Assembly (NCBI GenBank): GCA_963665165.1
Contig: OY761989.1
Coordinates: forward strand, 372,001-436,000
DNA length: 64,000 nt
Direction of reading: 5' to 3'
DNA from: G963663315 sp963665165
GTDB taxonomy: Bacteria; Pseudomonadota; Gammaproteobacteria; Arenicellales; Poriferihabitantaceae
Positions 25,995 to 35,450 of this stretch are shown here, in pieces. A program made the translations under genes and the position numbers. A model generated the notes under the pieces. The model was not told where the DNA came from, searched no databases, and worked only from the letters and a program-made list of their open reading frames with translations. Position 1 is the stretch's first letter, and each line of letters opens with the position of its first letter.

Positions 25995-27131
25995 ATGAAC
26001 TTCAGCATCCACAAAAACAGATTGTTGCCGGTACTCACCCGGGTAAGCAGCGTCGTTGAAAGAAGGCAGACACTGCCTATATTGGGAAACCTGTTTTTCA
26101 GTCTGGTCGGCGGGAAACTCACCCTGGTGGGAACGGATTTGGAAATGGAAATCTCGGAAACGATTGACGACGTCCAGGGAAAAGATTGTGAATTTACATT
26201 ATCTTCCCGTAAGATCTCCGATATTGTACGCATCTTACCAGAAGATTCAGTTATCCTGATTGAGCTCGAAAAGGACCGGGCAATTGTTTCATCTGGCCGG
26301 ATTCGATATACCCTGAACACGCTGGATGCTGAATTTTTCCCCAGGATAACCGAAGGGAAGTGGGAGGAACGTTTCAAAATCAGCCAACTGGAATTGAAAA
26401 CGATAATCGACAAAACGGCGTTCGCCATGGGCGTTCAGGATGTTCGATATTACCTGAATGGATTGTCCGTGGATATGCAGGGAAATAATGTAAAAGCGCT
26501 GGCAGCGGATGGGCATCGGCTGGCTCAAACCAGTACGGACGTCACACTGGCTTCCAACGAGGAAAGGCAGATCATTGTTCCCAGGAAGGCTGTGAGTGAA
26601 ATTGCCCGTTTTCTGGATGGGGAAGATGGAAGTGAACTTACCGTGGAGGTAAATAGCAACCATCTGAAAGTGACCTGGGGGAAATCCGCGCAACCGGAAA
26701 GTACCGGGCGTCCGGCGCCCGTTCTCATTACCAAACTGATAGACGGGAAAGTTCCGGAATACAAAAGCGTACTTGAAACCGAACTGAATCTTGTAATTCG
26801 GGTAAACCGGATCGAGTTCCTGGAAACCCTGACCCGCGCCGCGGTATTGACCACGGACCATGAAAAAGGGGTAAAAATCACCATGGAACAGAACAACATG
26901 CGGCTGGTCACCCGAAATAACGAAAACGAGGAATCGGTAGAAGAGCTTGGAATTGATTACAATGGGGCGGTTTTTGAGGCTGGCTATAACATCAGCTATC
27001 TGATAGAACCGGCCAGGGCGGCCACTACAGAAGAACTTGAACTGCATTATCAGGGAAATGAAGGAATTTGTGTCATGAAACAGCCCGGAGATGATCGGTC
27101 CATTTGGCTGGTAATGCCAAGACGGCTTTAA
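25995..27131 (+). CDS. dnaN: DNA polymerase III beta sliding clamp
   Basis: A 378-residue clamp protein, slightly longer than the E. coli 366. MNFSIHKNRLLPVLTRVSSVVERRQTLPIL (given in part) is the normal N-terminus and the end (WLVMPRRL) matches the conserved MPxRL terminus. Internal segments FAMGVQDVRYYLNGLSVDM and AADGHRLAQT are typical clamp sequences. It lies immediately after the origin. Confidence 0.97.
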   Translation: MNFSIHKNRLLPVLTRVSSVVERRQTLPILGNLFFSLVGGKLTLVGTDLEMEISETIDDVQGKDCEFTLSSRKISDIVRILPEDSVILIELEKDRAIVSSGRIRYTLNTLDAEFFPRITEGKWEERFKISQLELKTIIDKTAFAMGVQDVRYYLNGLSVDMQGNNVKALAADGHRLAQTSTDVTLASNEERQIIVPRKAVSEIARFLDGEDGSELTVEVNSNHLKVTWGKSAQPESTGRPAPVLITKLIDGKVPEYKSVLETELNLVIRVNRIEFLETLTRAAVLTTDHEKGVKITMEQNNMRLVTRNNENEESVEELGIDYNGAVFEAGYNISYLIEPARAATTEELELHYQGNEGICVMKQPGDDRSIWLVMPRRL

Positions 27132-27140
27132 CGGCAGAAA

Positions 27141-27156
27141 TGTTTCACGTGAAACA
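27141..27156. promoter_or_regulatory. parS: parS site 1 (ParB binding palindrome)
   Basis: TGTTTCACGTGAAACA is a perfect 16-base palindrome identical to the widely conserved parS consensus. It lies just after dnaN. Confidence 0.93.
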
Positions 27157-27303
27157 TTCTGTAGCCACGTGATTCGGGAATATTCCTTATCTCCAAAAAC
27201 CTCCCTTATGGATGCCCGTTTGAGGACTGGCCTCCAGGGCTTGAATTCGCGGCTAAACCCTTACTTTTTTTATCAGGGGTGACCGCAAGCCCGCAACCCC
27301 GAA

Positions 27304-27319
27304 CGTTTCACGTGAAACA
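27304..27319. promoter_or_regulatory. parS: parS site 2 (ParB binding palindrome)
   Basis: CGTTTCACGTGAAACA differs from the first site only at its first base; the central 14-base palindrome (27305-27318) is intact. The two sites are 163 bases apart, both between dnaN and gyrB. Confidence 0.9.
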
Positions 27320-27401
27320 TCCGGGTGCGATTCATTCGATTCAGAAAAAGTTCAAGTCTCGTTTGTGATAAAATCCGGGTTTTATGTGAGGATGCCCTTT
27401 T

Positions 27402-29795
27402 ATGGCGAATGACTACGATTCCAACAGTATCAAGGTACTGAAAGGATTGGATGCGGTCCGTAAACGTCCGGGTATGTACATCGGCGATACGGATGATGGC
27501 ACGGGGCTCCATCACATGGTATTCGAGGTTGTAGACAACGCCATAGACGAAGCGTTGGCCGGGTATTGCAGTTGCATCCGGGTAGTGATTCACATGGACG
27601 GCTCCATTACCGTCAGTGACAATGGCCGGGGAATTCCCACCGGTATACTGGAGGCAGAAGGAGGAAGAAGCGCCGCGGAAGTGATCATGACAGTGCTTCA
27701 CGCAGGTGGCAAGTTTGATCAGGATGCCTACAAGGTATCAGGCGGCCTGCATGGGGTGGGTGTGTCCGTTGTAAATGCGTTGTCGGAAAAACTGGTTCTT
27801 CGGATATGCCGCAGTGGCAAGATTCACAGTCAGGTGTATGTAAATGGCGAACCTCTTGCACCATTGGCGGTTACCGGAGAAACGCAGGAAACCGGGACGA
27901 CGATTACTTTTTCAGCCAGCACCCGGATATTTTCAAGCGTTGAGTACCACTATGAAATTCTGAGGAAAAGATTGCGTGAACTGTCGTTCCTGAATTCCGG
28001 AGTACACATAGAACTCATTGACGAGCGCACGGATGCCAGGGATGTATTCGAATACGATGGAGGGATCGCCGCTTTTGTACGACATCTGAACAAAAACAAG
28101 AATGCCTTGCATCCCACGGTTTTCACTTCCACAGGCGAAAGGGAAGGGGTTCTGGTTGATCTCGCGATGCAATGGAACGACTCATACCAGGAAAACACTT
28201 TCTGCTATACCAATAATATACCACAAGTAGACGGCGGTACACATCTGGCAGGACTTCGGGGTGCGATGACCCGCACTTTGAATGGATATGTCACCGAACT
28301 GGTGCTGGCCAGGAAGGAAAAAGTGAGTTTGAGCGGAGACGATTGCCGCGAGGGCCTGACCGCTGTCTTGTCGATCAAGGTCGCCGATCCGAAATTTTCT
28401 TCCCAGACAAAGGATAAACTGGTGTCTTCCGAGGTAAAAGGCTCGGTCGAGTCAGTCGTGGCCGAAGCGCTGGGAAACTTTCTTCTTGAAAACCCCAGGG
28501 AAGCGAAGATCATCGCCAACCGTATTGTCAATTCTGCGCGCGCCCGGGAGGCTGCGAGAAAAGCCAGGGAAATGACCCGGCGCAAGAATGCCCTGGACCT
28601 GGGCAGTTTGCCCGGCAAACTGTCAGATTGCCAGGAACGGGATCCGGCATTATGTGAACTTTACCTGGTTGAGGGGGATTCCGCGGGAGGGAGCGCGAAG
28701 CAAGCCAGGGACAGAAAGTTTCAGGCGATCCTGCCGCTCAAGGGTAAAATCCTGAATGTGGAAAAGGCGCGCTTTGACAAGATGCTTTCCTCGGAAGAGG
28801 TGACTACCCTGATCACGGCCCTTGGAACCGGAATAGGCAAGGCTGATTTCGATGTCGCCAGATTGCGGTACCATCGAATCATTGTCATGACTGACGCGGA
28901 TGTTGACGGCTCGCACATACGGACACTGTTACTGACCTTCTTTTTCCGGCAAATGCCGGAATTGATTGAAAAAGGGTACATCTATATTGCCCAGCCGCCG
29001 CTATACAAACTGGAGATGAGGAAAAAGGAGATTTACATCAAGGATGACGCCGAAATGGTGAGCCACATGCTGAACATCGTTGCGGACAACGCAAGACTGC
29101 AAGCCACGGATAAAATCATAACCGGGGCGGAATTGAGGGGGCTGGTGACTCAAAACAATTTTATCGCACAGACGATAGACCGGCTGTCCAAACGTTATAA
29201 CCGGGAAATACTGGAAGCGCTGTTATTGATCGAGCCGATAGTGGAACGGGAACTGGGTGACCGGGAAAGCGCGGCCCGCATAGCGGCCACCCTGGAAGCG
29301 GTACTGAACGCGGATGATAGCGGCGCCGTCCGATATACCGTCGTCGGCGACCCGATCCAATCAGCCCTGACCGTGTCGATCCAGCGGTATGGGCTGGAAG
29401 AAACCATTGATTTCCCCGCGAGCCTTTTCAGCAGCGCTGAATACCAGTCGCTGATTGCCCATGTCGCCCGGTTAAAGAATGTCGGGGAAAAGTTTGTTGT
29501 TGAATGGGGTAACAGCAAAGAGGAATTTGACCATTTTCCCAAATCGGTGGAATGGATGATGGGAAAGGCGAAGAAAGGGTTGTCGATCCAGCGTTACAAG
29601 GGACTCGGGGAAATGAACCCCGAACAACTGTGGGAAACCACCATGGACCCCGCGGTGCGCCGCCTTCTTCAGGTCACCATTGAGGACGCTGTGGGTGCAG
29701 ACGAAACCTTTACCACGCTGATGGGAGACCATGTTGAACCGCGCCGGGAATTCATCGAGAAAAACGCATTTGCGGTTTCAAACCTGGATATTTGA
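27402..29795 (+). CDS. gyrB: DNA gyrase subunit B
   Basis: A 797-residue type IIA topoisomerase subunit. The GHKL ATPase starts NSIKVLKGLDAVRKRPGMYI, with VVDNAIDEALAGYC and GGLHGVGVSVVNALSE. The Toprim domain has the catalytic Glu in LVEGDSAGGSAKQARDR and the metal site DADVDGSHIRTLLLTFFFR (near 498). The C-terminus includes QRYKGLGEMNPEQLWETTMD and the long gammaproteobacterial insertion. recF, which normally sits ahead of gyrB, is missing here. Confidence 0.98.
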   Translation: MANDYDSNSIKVLKGLDAVRKRPGMYIGDTDDGTGLHHMVFEVVDNAIDEALAGYCSCIRVVIHMDGSITVSDNGRGIPTGILEAEGGRSAAEVIMTVLHAGGKFDQDAYKVSGGLHGVGVSVVNALSEKLVLRICRSGKIHSQVYVNGEPLAPLAVTGETQETGTTITFSASTRIFSSVEYHYEILRKRLRELSFLNSGVHIELIDERTDARDVFEYDGGIAAFVRHLNKNKNALHPTVFTSTGEREGVLVDLAMQWNDSYQENTFCYTNNIPQVDGGTHLAGLRGAMTRTLNGYVTELVLARKEKVSLSGDDCREGLTAVLSIKVADPKFSSQTKDKLVSSEVKGSVESVVAEALGNFLLENPREAKIIANRIVNSARAREAARKAREMTRRKNALDLGSLPGKLSDCQERDPALCELYLVEGDSAGGSAKQARDRKFQAILPLKGKILNVEKARFDKMLSSEEVTTLITALGTGIGKADFDVARLRYHRIIVMTDADVDGSHIRTLLLTFFFRQMPELIEKGYIYIAQPPLYKLEMRKKEIYIKDDAEMVSHMLNIVADNARLQATDKIITGAELRGLVTQNNFIAQTIDRLSKRYNREILEALLLIEPIVERELGDRESAARIAATLEAVLNADDSGAVRYTVVGDPIQSALTVSIQRYGLEETIDFPASLFSSAEYQSLIAHVARLKNVGEKFVVEWGNSKEEFDHFPKSVEWMMGKAKKGLSIQRYKGLGEMNPEQLWETTMDPAVRRLLQVTIEDAVGADETFTTLMGDHVEPRREFIEKNAFAVSNLDI

Positions 29796-29829
29796 TTTTC
29801 TCTTCGTCTCCTGTTCCGGACAGTGACCG

Positions 29830-30837
29830 TCAGCCCCGCAGGCGCTGGATTTTATCCATCAGGGATTGTGGAACCGCAACTCCCCGAGTTGTTGATATTT
29901 TGCGGTTTTTCACGCGGCGGTCGCCCGGTAACCGGGTTCCCGGCTGTTCAAGCAACGCTTCAAACAGCCGGTCAGCGTGAGTAAAGGGGTCTTCCGTATT
30001 GCCGAACCTGGAAGGATCCATCGCAATCAACAGTTCCCCGCCGCGAGGCGGGCCGCCGTCCTTGTTGTCGGCCGCCGCCGCTTCGAAGCTGCAGCGCTCT
30101 CCGATCAAGGGCCCCACCAGCAGTTCAATCATCAACGCGATGGATGCGCCCTTGTATCCGCCAAATGGCAACAGGGAACCCGCAAGAACCTGGTTCGGGT
30201 CGGTGGTCGGATTCCCGTCCTTGTCAATACCGACACCTGGCGGCAGTTCATGCCCTTCGCGTGCGGCAATCATCACTTCGCCCCGCGCCTGGGTTGCCGT
30301 AGCCTGGTCCCAGACCATAGGCGGCTTGCCGGGCCGCGGCCAACCGAACGCCATCGGATTGGTCCCATAAAACGGCCGGGTTCCTCCGGCGGGCGCCACG
30401 GAAGGCGTGTAGGCGGTGAAGGCCAATGCTGCCAGGCCTTTTTCGGCCAGGGACTCGATTTCCACCCAAAGTGCGGCAAAGTGATGGATTCTGACCAGGG
30501 ACAGCGCGGCGATGCCGTTCTGTCTGGCGCACTCCACCAGTGGGTCGCGCGCGGTTTTCAGCGCCAGCGGCGCATAGCCGTCATCCCCGTCGACACGCAA
30601 TACGCCGACCGCCAGATTTTGCGTTTTCGGCAACGCATGACCATTCACCTTACCGCTTTTCAGCGATGCGACGTATCCGGGAAGCCGGAACAACCCATGG
30701 GCGTGACAAAAATCCCGTTCCGCAGCGGTGATGGTGTCTGCCACGGCTTCCGCGTTTTCGTTGTTGCAGTTGTTTTCCCTGAGCGTATCAAAGGCAAGCT
30801 GATGAACCTGTTCGAGGGAAAGTGTCGTTGTGCTCAT
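29830..30837 (-). CDS. Ldh2-family NAD(P)H-dependent oxidoreductase (malate/lactate or imine reductase type)
   Basis: I chose the ATG at 30837 (MSTTTLSLEQVHQLAFDTLR), preceded by GGAG, rather than an upstream extension. The 335-residue protein shows RDFCHAHGLFRLPGYV, LVRIHHFAALW, YGTNPMAFGWPRPGKPPMVWD and LPFGGYKGASIALMIELL, the pattern of the Ldh_2/MDH2 family. Members reduce 2-oxo acids (malate, ureidoglycolate) or cyclic imines such as delta1-piperideine-2-carboxylate. The substrate is undetermined; the adjacent aldehyde dehydrogenase makes an amino-acid catabolic role plausible. Confidence 0.8.
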   Translation of the reverse strand: MSTTTLSLEQVHQLAFDTLRENNCNNENAEAVADTITAAERDFCHAHGLFRLPGYVASLKSGKVNGHALPKTQNLAVGVLRVDGDDGYAPLALKTARDPLVECARQNGIAALSLVRIHHFAALWVEIESLAEKGLAALAFTAYTPSVAPAGGTRPFYGTNPMAFGWPRPGKPPMVWDQATATQARGEVMIAAREGHELPPGVGIDKDGNPTTDPNQVLAGSLLPFGGYKGASIALMIELLVGPLIGERCSFEAAAADNKDGGPPRGGELLIAMDPSRFGNTEDPFTHADRLFEALLEQPGTRLPGDRRVKNRKISTTRGVAVPQSLMDKIQRLRG

Positions 30838-30960
30838 TTTATGGCTCCATTTCTGTTGCAGGTGGTCTTTTGCATTACGCGGCGCGTGTTTCCTTCCATG
30901 AAAGCGATTGTGGGATAAGGCGGTCCAATAATCAAATCTTTGAACCAACGGTTGTCAAGG

Positions 30961-30988
30961 TTGTAATCCCGGATATTCGCGGTATCAT
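30961..30988 (+). promoter_or_regulatory. Candidate promoter of the aldehyde dehydrogenase gene
   Basis: TTGTAA (30961-30966) and TATCAT (30983-30988), 16-base spacer, lie 36 bases before the start codon in the divergent region. Confidence 0.4.
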
Positions 30989-31024
30989 CCATGCGAATTC
31001 AATCATTCGGGTAACAGGTAGCTT

Positions 31025-32464
31025 ATGGCAATGGAAACACGGAATTACATCAACGGCCGATGGGTCGATGGGATTGACAGGATACCGGATGTGAATCCGT
31101 CAGATACCCGGGAGGTGGTCGGCGAGTTTGCCCAGGCCAGCGCCGCGCAGGTTGCGGAGGCAGTCGACGCGGCCCGCGGGGCGCAGGCTGTCTGGGCCGG
31201 CAGCGGACTGGAGCAGCGTTACAATGTGTTGATGGCGATAGGCCGGGCCCTGATGGACGGTTCCACGGAATTGGGTGAATTGCTGTGCCGGGAGGAGGGC
31301 AAGACCCTGCCCGAAGGAAAAGGGGAGGTCTATCGCGCCGGGCAGTTTTTCACATACTACGCGGCGCAAGTGTTGCGCCAGATGGGGGACATCTGTGACT
31401 CTGTCCGTCCCGGAGTGGAAGTTCTGGTGACCCGGGAGCCGGTTGGTGTAATCGGCGTGGTCACGCCCTGGAATTTTCCGATCGCGCTGCCCTGCTGGAA
31501 ACTCGCGCCGGCTATTGCCTATGGAAATGGTGCAGTCTGGAAGCCGGCTAATCTGACGCCAGCCAGCGCGGTTGCGCTAATGGAGATCATTGCGGATCAG
31601 GACCTGCCCGACGGCCTGGTGAACATGGTGCTCGGCAGCGGTCGGTCGGTTGGCGAAGCGTTGATCGCCTCCAGCGGCATCGACGCCGTCACTTTCACCG
31701 GTTCGCTCGCGACCGGCCGGAGAATTGCGGCGGCGGCGGCAGTAAACCTGACCAAAGTGCAAATGGAGATGGGCAGTAAAAACCCCCTGGTTATCCTGGA
31801 TGACGCAGATCTGGATATTGCGGTGGCGTGTGCGGTGAACGGGGCGTTCTTCAGTACCGGACAAAAATGCACGGCGTCATCCCGGATAATTGTCACCAAA
31901 GGAATTCATGATCGATTCGTCGAAGCCATGCAAAAAGCCATGGGCGGCCTGGTCACCGGCCATGCACTGGATCAGAGGACTAATATTGGTCCAGTTGTGG
32001 ACCAAGCCCAATTAGACCAAAATCAGCGATACCTGGCGATTGGCGTACAAGAGGGCGCGGACCTGGTGTGCGGCGGGGAGCGTATTGAATTGTCCACCCC
32101 GGGGTACTATATGAAGCCGGCGCTGTTCATTAACGGGAACAACGCAATGCAAATCAACACAGAGGAAGTGTTTGGGCCGATCACCTGTGTGATCAGGGCA
32201 GATGATTATGACCACGCCCTGGACTTGGCCAATGATACCCGGTTCGGGCTGACTTCCAGCATCATCACCCGGTCTCTCTCCCATGCCAGTCATTTCCGGA
32301 AGCATTCGGCAACAGGCTGTGTCATGGTCAACCTGCCGACTTCGGGGACCGATTATCATGTCCCTTTCGGCGGCAGGAAAAACTCCAGCTTCGGGTCTCG
32401 CGAGCAGGGACAATATGCCGCCGAATTTTATACACAGGTGAAAACCACCTACCTGAAAGCGTAA
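31025..32464 (+). CDS. NAD(P)-dependent aldehyde dehydrogenase (semialdehyde type)
   Basis: A 479-residue aldehyde dehydrogenase. Asn150 in TPWNFPIALPCWKLAPAIA, the general base Glu248 in VQMEMGSKNP, and the catalytic Cys282 in FFSTGQKCTASSR are all in place. Closest in feel to alpha-ketoglutaric-semialdehyde or succinate-semialdehyde dehydrogenases (ETRNYINGRWVDG start). It is followed after four bases by an M19-type dipeptidase, so the two are probably co-transcribed. Confidence 0.9.
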   Translation: MAMETRNYINGRWVDGIDRIPDVNPSDTREVVGEFAQASAAQVAEAVDAARGAQAVWAGSGLEQRYNVLMAIGRALMDGSTELGELLCREEGKTLPEGKGEVYRAGQFFTYYAAQVLRQMGDICDSVRPGVEVLVTREPVGVIGVVTPWNFPIALPCWKLAPAIAYGNGAVWKPANLTPASAVALMEIIADQDLPDGLVNMVLGSGRSVGEALIASSGIDAVTFTGSLATGRRIAAAAAVNLTKVQMEMGSKNPLVILDDADLDIAVACAVNGAFFSTGQKCTASSRIIVTKGIHDRFVEAMQKAMGGLVTGHALDQRTNIGPVVDQAQLDQNQRYLAIGVQEGADLVCGGERIELSTPGYYMKPALFINGNNAMQINTEEVFGPITCVIRADDYDHALDLANDTRFGLTSSIITRSLSHASHFRKHSATGCVMVNLPTSGTDYHVPFGGRKNSSFGSREQGQYAAEFYTQVKTTYLKA

Positions 32465-32468
32465 GGCC

Positions 32469-33443
32469 ATGTTGATTATCGACGGATTGCAGTATTCCAA
32501 CTGGAGTCGAAAAATCTTCGAGCAGATGCGCGAAGGCGGTTTGAATTGTGTCCATGTCACGATTGCGTACCATGAGACCTGTGTTGAAACCCTGAGGAAT
32601 ATCGGCGAGTGGAACAGGCTGTTCGAGCGGCACGGTGATTTGATTGTCAAGGCGGATTGTGCGGAAGCCGTTCTGGATGCGAAAAAAAACAACCGCATGG
32701 CGGTTGTGTTCGGCTTCCAGAATTGCTCTCCGATCGAGGATGACTATCGACTGGTGGAAATTTTTCACACGCTCGGGGTGCGTTTCATGCAACTCAGTTA
32801 TAACAATCAGAGCCTGCTCGCGACCGGCTGCTATGAACAGAACGACCCGGGGATCACCCGATTTGGCAGGCAGGTTATCCGGGAAATGAATCGTGTCGGC
32901 ATGGTTGTAGACATGTCACACAGCGCCGAACGGTCCACTCTTGAGGCCATCGAAATTTCCGACCGCCCGATCGCCATTACCCATGCCAATCCGTCCTCTT
33001 TCGAGCCGGCCCTGCGCAACAAATCGGATACCGTGCTCAAGGCGCTCGGGCAGAGTGGGGGCATGCTCGGTTTCAGCCTGTATCCATTTCATTTGAAGGG
33101 GGGGCCGGATTGCACCTTGCGGGAGTTTTGCAACATGGTTGCCGACACCGCTTCGTTGATCGGTATTGACCACATCGGTATTGGTTCGGATTTATGCCAG
33201 GACCAGCCGGATTCAATCGTGACCTGGATGCGAAACGGCCGCTGGAGCAAGGTCACCGACTATGGCGAGGGAACGGCCTCCAACGCCGGTTGGCCGGTGC
33301 AACCGGAATGGTTTGGCAACTCCACTCATTTTTCTAATATTATCCGTGGGTTGGAGCAAACCGGGTTGACCCGTGAGGAGATTGAAAAGGTAATGGGGCT
33401 GAACTGGCTGCGCTTTTTCCGCGAGTCGTTCACCGCCACCTGA
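32469..33443 (+). CDS. Membrane-dipeptidase-like protein (peptidase M19 family)
   Basis: A 324-residue TIM-barrel protein resembling renal dipeptidase and the Pseudomonas PA5396-like group that accompanies betaine/carnitine genes. MVVDMSHSAERSTLEA, PIAITHANPSSF, RNKSDTVLKAL and IGIGSDLCQD match the M19 pattern. The N-terminal His-x-Asp metal ligands of classical dipeptidases (DGHND) are missing: the protein begins LIIDGLQYSNWSRK. Metal binding or substrate probably differs from true dipeptidases. It directly follows the aldehyde dehydrogenase gene. Confidence 0.82.
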   Translation: MLIIDGLQYSNWSRKIFEQMREGGLNCVHVTIAYHETCVETLRNIGEWNRLFERHGDLIVKADCAEAVLDAKKNNRMAVVFGFQNCSPIEDDYRLVEIFHTLGVRFMQLSYNNQSLLATGCYEQNDPGITRFGRQVIREMNRVGMVVDMSHSAERSTLEAIEISDRPIAITHANPSSFEPALRNKSDTVLKALGQSGGMLGFSLYPFHLKGGPDCTLREFCNMVADTASLIGIDHIGIGSDLCQDQPDSIVTWMRNGRWSKVTDYGEGTASNAGWPVQPEWFGNSTHFSNIIRGLEQTGLTREEIEKVMGLNWLRFFRESFTAT

Positions 33444-33466
33444 AAAAACAGACCGGTTCACGGTGT

Positions 33467-33495
33467 TTGCATCTATCGTGAAATGCAAGTATAAC
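33467..33495 (+). promoter_or_regulatory. Candidate promoter of proS
   Basis: TTGCAT (33467-33472) and TATAAC (33490-33495) with an ideal 17-base spacer, 35 bases ahead of the proS start. Confidence 0.55.
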
Positions 33496-33530
33496 CCCCG
33501 GACGACACCTGCCGTTCATTCGCAAAAGTC

Positions 33531-35243
33531 ATGCGCACCTCAAAACTATTACTGGCAACCCTGAAGGAAACACCGGCTGACGCAGAAGTCATATCCCACA
33601 AACTCATGTTGCGGGCCGGATTGATTCGCAGGACGGCGGCGGGAATTTACAGCTGGCTGCCGTTGGGGATGCGGGTACTGCGCAAGGTCGAGGCTATCGT
33701 GCGTGAGGAAATGGATCGTTCGGGCGCCCAGCAGGTGCTGTTACCGGGCGTCCAGCCCGCGAAACTCTGGAACTTGTCCGGCCGATGGCAGGAATACGGC
33801 CCTGAATTATTGCGATTGAAAGACCGTCATGGACGGGATTTTTGTCTTGGGCCAACCCATGAGGAAGTTATTACCGCACTGGTCAGGAACGAAATCCGCA
33901 GCTACCGTCAATTGCCAATGAACTTCTACCAGATACAGACCAAGTTCAGAGACGAGATCCGGCCCCGGTTCGGGGTCATGCGCGGACGTGAATTCATCAT
34001 GAAGGATGCCTATTCCTTTCATACCGGCCAAGCTTCACTCCAGCAAACCTATGATGTCATGTACCAGACATATTGCGCAATTTTTGATCGTCTGGGGTTG
34101 CGTTACCGTGTTGTGGCCGCAGACTCGGGAAGTATTGGCGGCGATACTTCTCATGAATTTCATGTGCTGGCGGATTCGGGTGAAGACGCGATCGCTTTTT
34201 CCAGTAATGGCCGTTACGCTGCAAATGTCGACCTGGCCGAAGCCGTGACCCACGGGGCGAAGCGCGGCCCCGCCAGGGAAGAAATGGAACTGGTCGAAAC
34301 GCCCGATGTGAAAACGATAGCCGACCTGGTTGAAAAATTCAATTTACCGATAGAGAAAACCATCAAGACACTGGTGGTTGAAGGGTCCGGCCAGTGCGAA
34401 TCCCCGTTGGTTGCATTACTGGTTCGGGGAGACCATGAGCTCAATCCGGTCAAGGCTGAAAAGCTCTGGCAGGTTGCCTCGCCGCTGAAAATGGCCGATA
34501 AAGAGGTGATACGGAATGTTATCGGGGCGGGCCCCGGCTCGCTGGGACCAGTCAACCTGCCGATCCCGTTTATTGTTGACCGGAGTGTCGCTGAAATGTC
34601 TGACTTCGGCGCTGGAGCCAATATCGACGGCAAGCACTATTTCGGTATCAACTGGGACCGGGATGTCAAACCGGGTGAGGTGGCTGATATCCGGAATGTG
34701 GTGGAAGGCGATCCGAGTCCGGATGGTGATGGTACAATTACTATTGCCCGGGGGGTTGAGGTCGGTCACATTTTTCAACTGGGTACAAAATACAGCAAGG
34801 CGATGGGCGCCACGGTACTTGATGAAACCGGCGGGATGGTTGAAATGGCAATGGGGTGTTATGGAATTGGCGTCACCCGCGTTGTTGCTGCTGCGATCGA
34901 ACAGAATCACGATAAAAAGGGTATTATCTGGCCCGAATCGATTGCCCCCTTCCAGGTCGCCATCGTACCGGTCGGTATCAAAAAATCGGAGCGTATACGC
35001 GACACGGTCGATGCACTGCATCGTGACTTACAGCAGGCCGGTCTTGAAGTGTTGCTGGATGACCGGGACGAAAGGCCCGGTGTGATGTTTGCCGATATGG
35101 AGTTGCTGGGCATCCCGCATCGTGTCACAGTAGGTCAGCGCGGCCTGGAGCGCGGAGTCGTCGAGTATCACCATCGGGCATCCGGCAGGGACGAAAATAT
35201 CCCTGTCGAATCGCTGGTCAGCGTCCTGTCCGGGTTGAATTGA
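33531..35243 (+). CDS. proS: Prolyl-tRNA synthetase
   Basis: A 570-residue bacterial-type ProRS. MRTSKLLLATLKETPADAEV is the family N-terminus. Class II motif 2 (FRDEIRPRFGVMRGREFIMKD) and motif 3 (GCYGIGVTRVVAAAIEQ) bracket an INS editing domain of about 180 residues (residues 225-395). The C-terminal anticodon-binding domain holds LLDDRDERPGVMFADMELLG. The protein charges tRNA-Pro and edits Ala-tRNA-Pro. Confidence 0.98.
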   Translation: MRTSKLLLATLKETPADAEVISHKLMLRAGLIRRTAAGIYSWLPLGMRVLRKVEAIVREEMDRSGAQQVLLPGVQPAKLWNLSGRWQEYGPELLRLKDRHGRDFCLGPTHEEVITALVRNEIRSYRQLPMNFYQIQTKFRDEIRPRFGVMRGREFIMKDAYSFHTGQASLQQTYDVMYQTYCAIFDRLGLRYRVVAADSGSIGGDTSHEFHVLADSGEDAIAFSSNGRYAANVDLAEAVTHGAKRGPAREEMELVETPDVKTIADLVEKFNLPIEKTIKTLVVEGSGQCESPLVALLVRGDHELNPVKAEKLWQVASPLKMADKEVIRNVIGAGPGSLGPVNLPIPFIVDRSVAEMSDFGAGANIDGKHYFGINWDRDVKPGEVADIRNVVEGDPSPDGDGTITIARGVEVGHIFQLGTKYSKAMGATVLDETGGMVEMAMGCYGIGVTRVVAAAIEQNHDKKGIIWPESIAPFQVAIVPVGIKKSERIRDTVDALHRDLQQAGLEVLLDDRDERPGVMFADMELLGIPHRVTVGQRGLERGVVEYHHRASGRDENIPVESLVSVLSGLN

Positions 35244-35302
35244 CGATCCACTGTCTCCGGGCCCGCTTTAAATTGGATTAATCGGGATGTTAAAAAAACT
35301 TA

Positions 35303-35329
35303 TTGCATTGTTTGTAAAGGTGCTACACT
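35303..35329 (+). promoter_or_regulatory. Candidate promoter and long leader of the cold-shock gene
   Basis: An extended -10 (TGCTACACT, 35321-35329) with a weak -35 TTGCAT (35303-35308) would start transcription near 35336. That would give a leader of about 115 bases before the csp start, reminiscent of thermosensing cspA leaders. Confidence 0.35.
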
Positions 35330-35450
35330 TCCGCCCGAATACGGTGATGAAATCGTTTGGATATCTTTCCGTATTGTTCGAAGACGGCTTTGTCGGAAAG
35401 TTGGCTTTTTCAGCCGCCAAGCGGCTCATTCATAGAAGTAAGAGGTTAGT

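Noticed and set aside
29977..30918. 313-codon frame opposite the Ldh2-family gene
   Set aside because: Antisense to a conserved enzyme and Arg/Gln-rich without family features.
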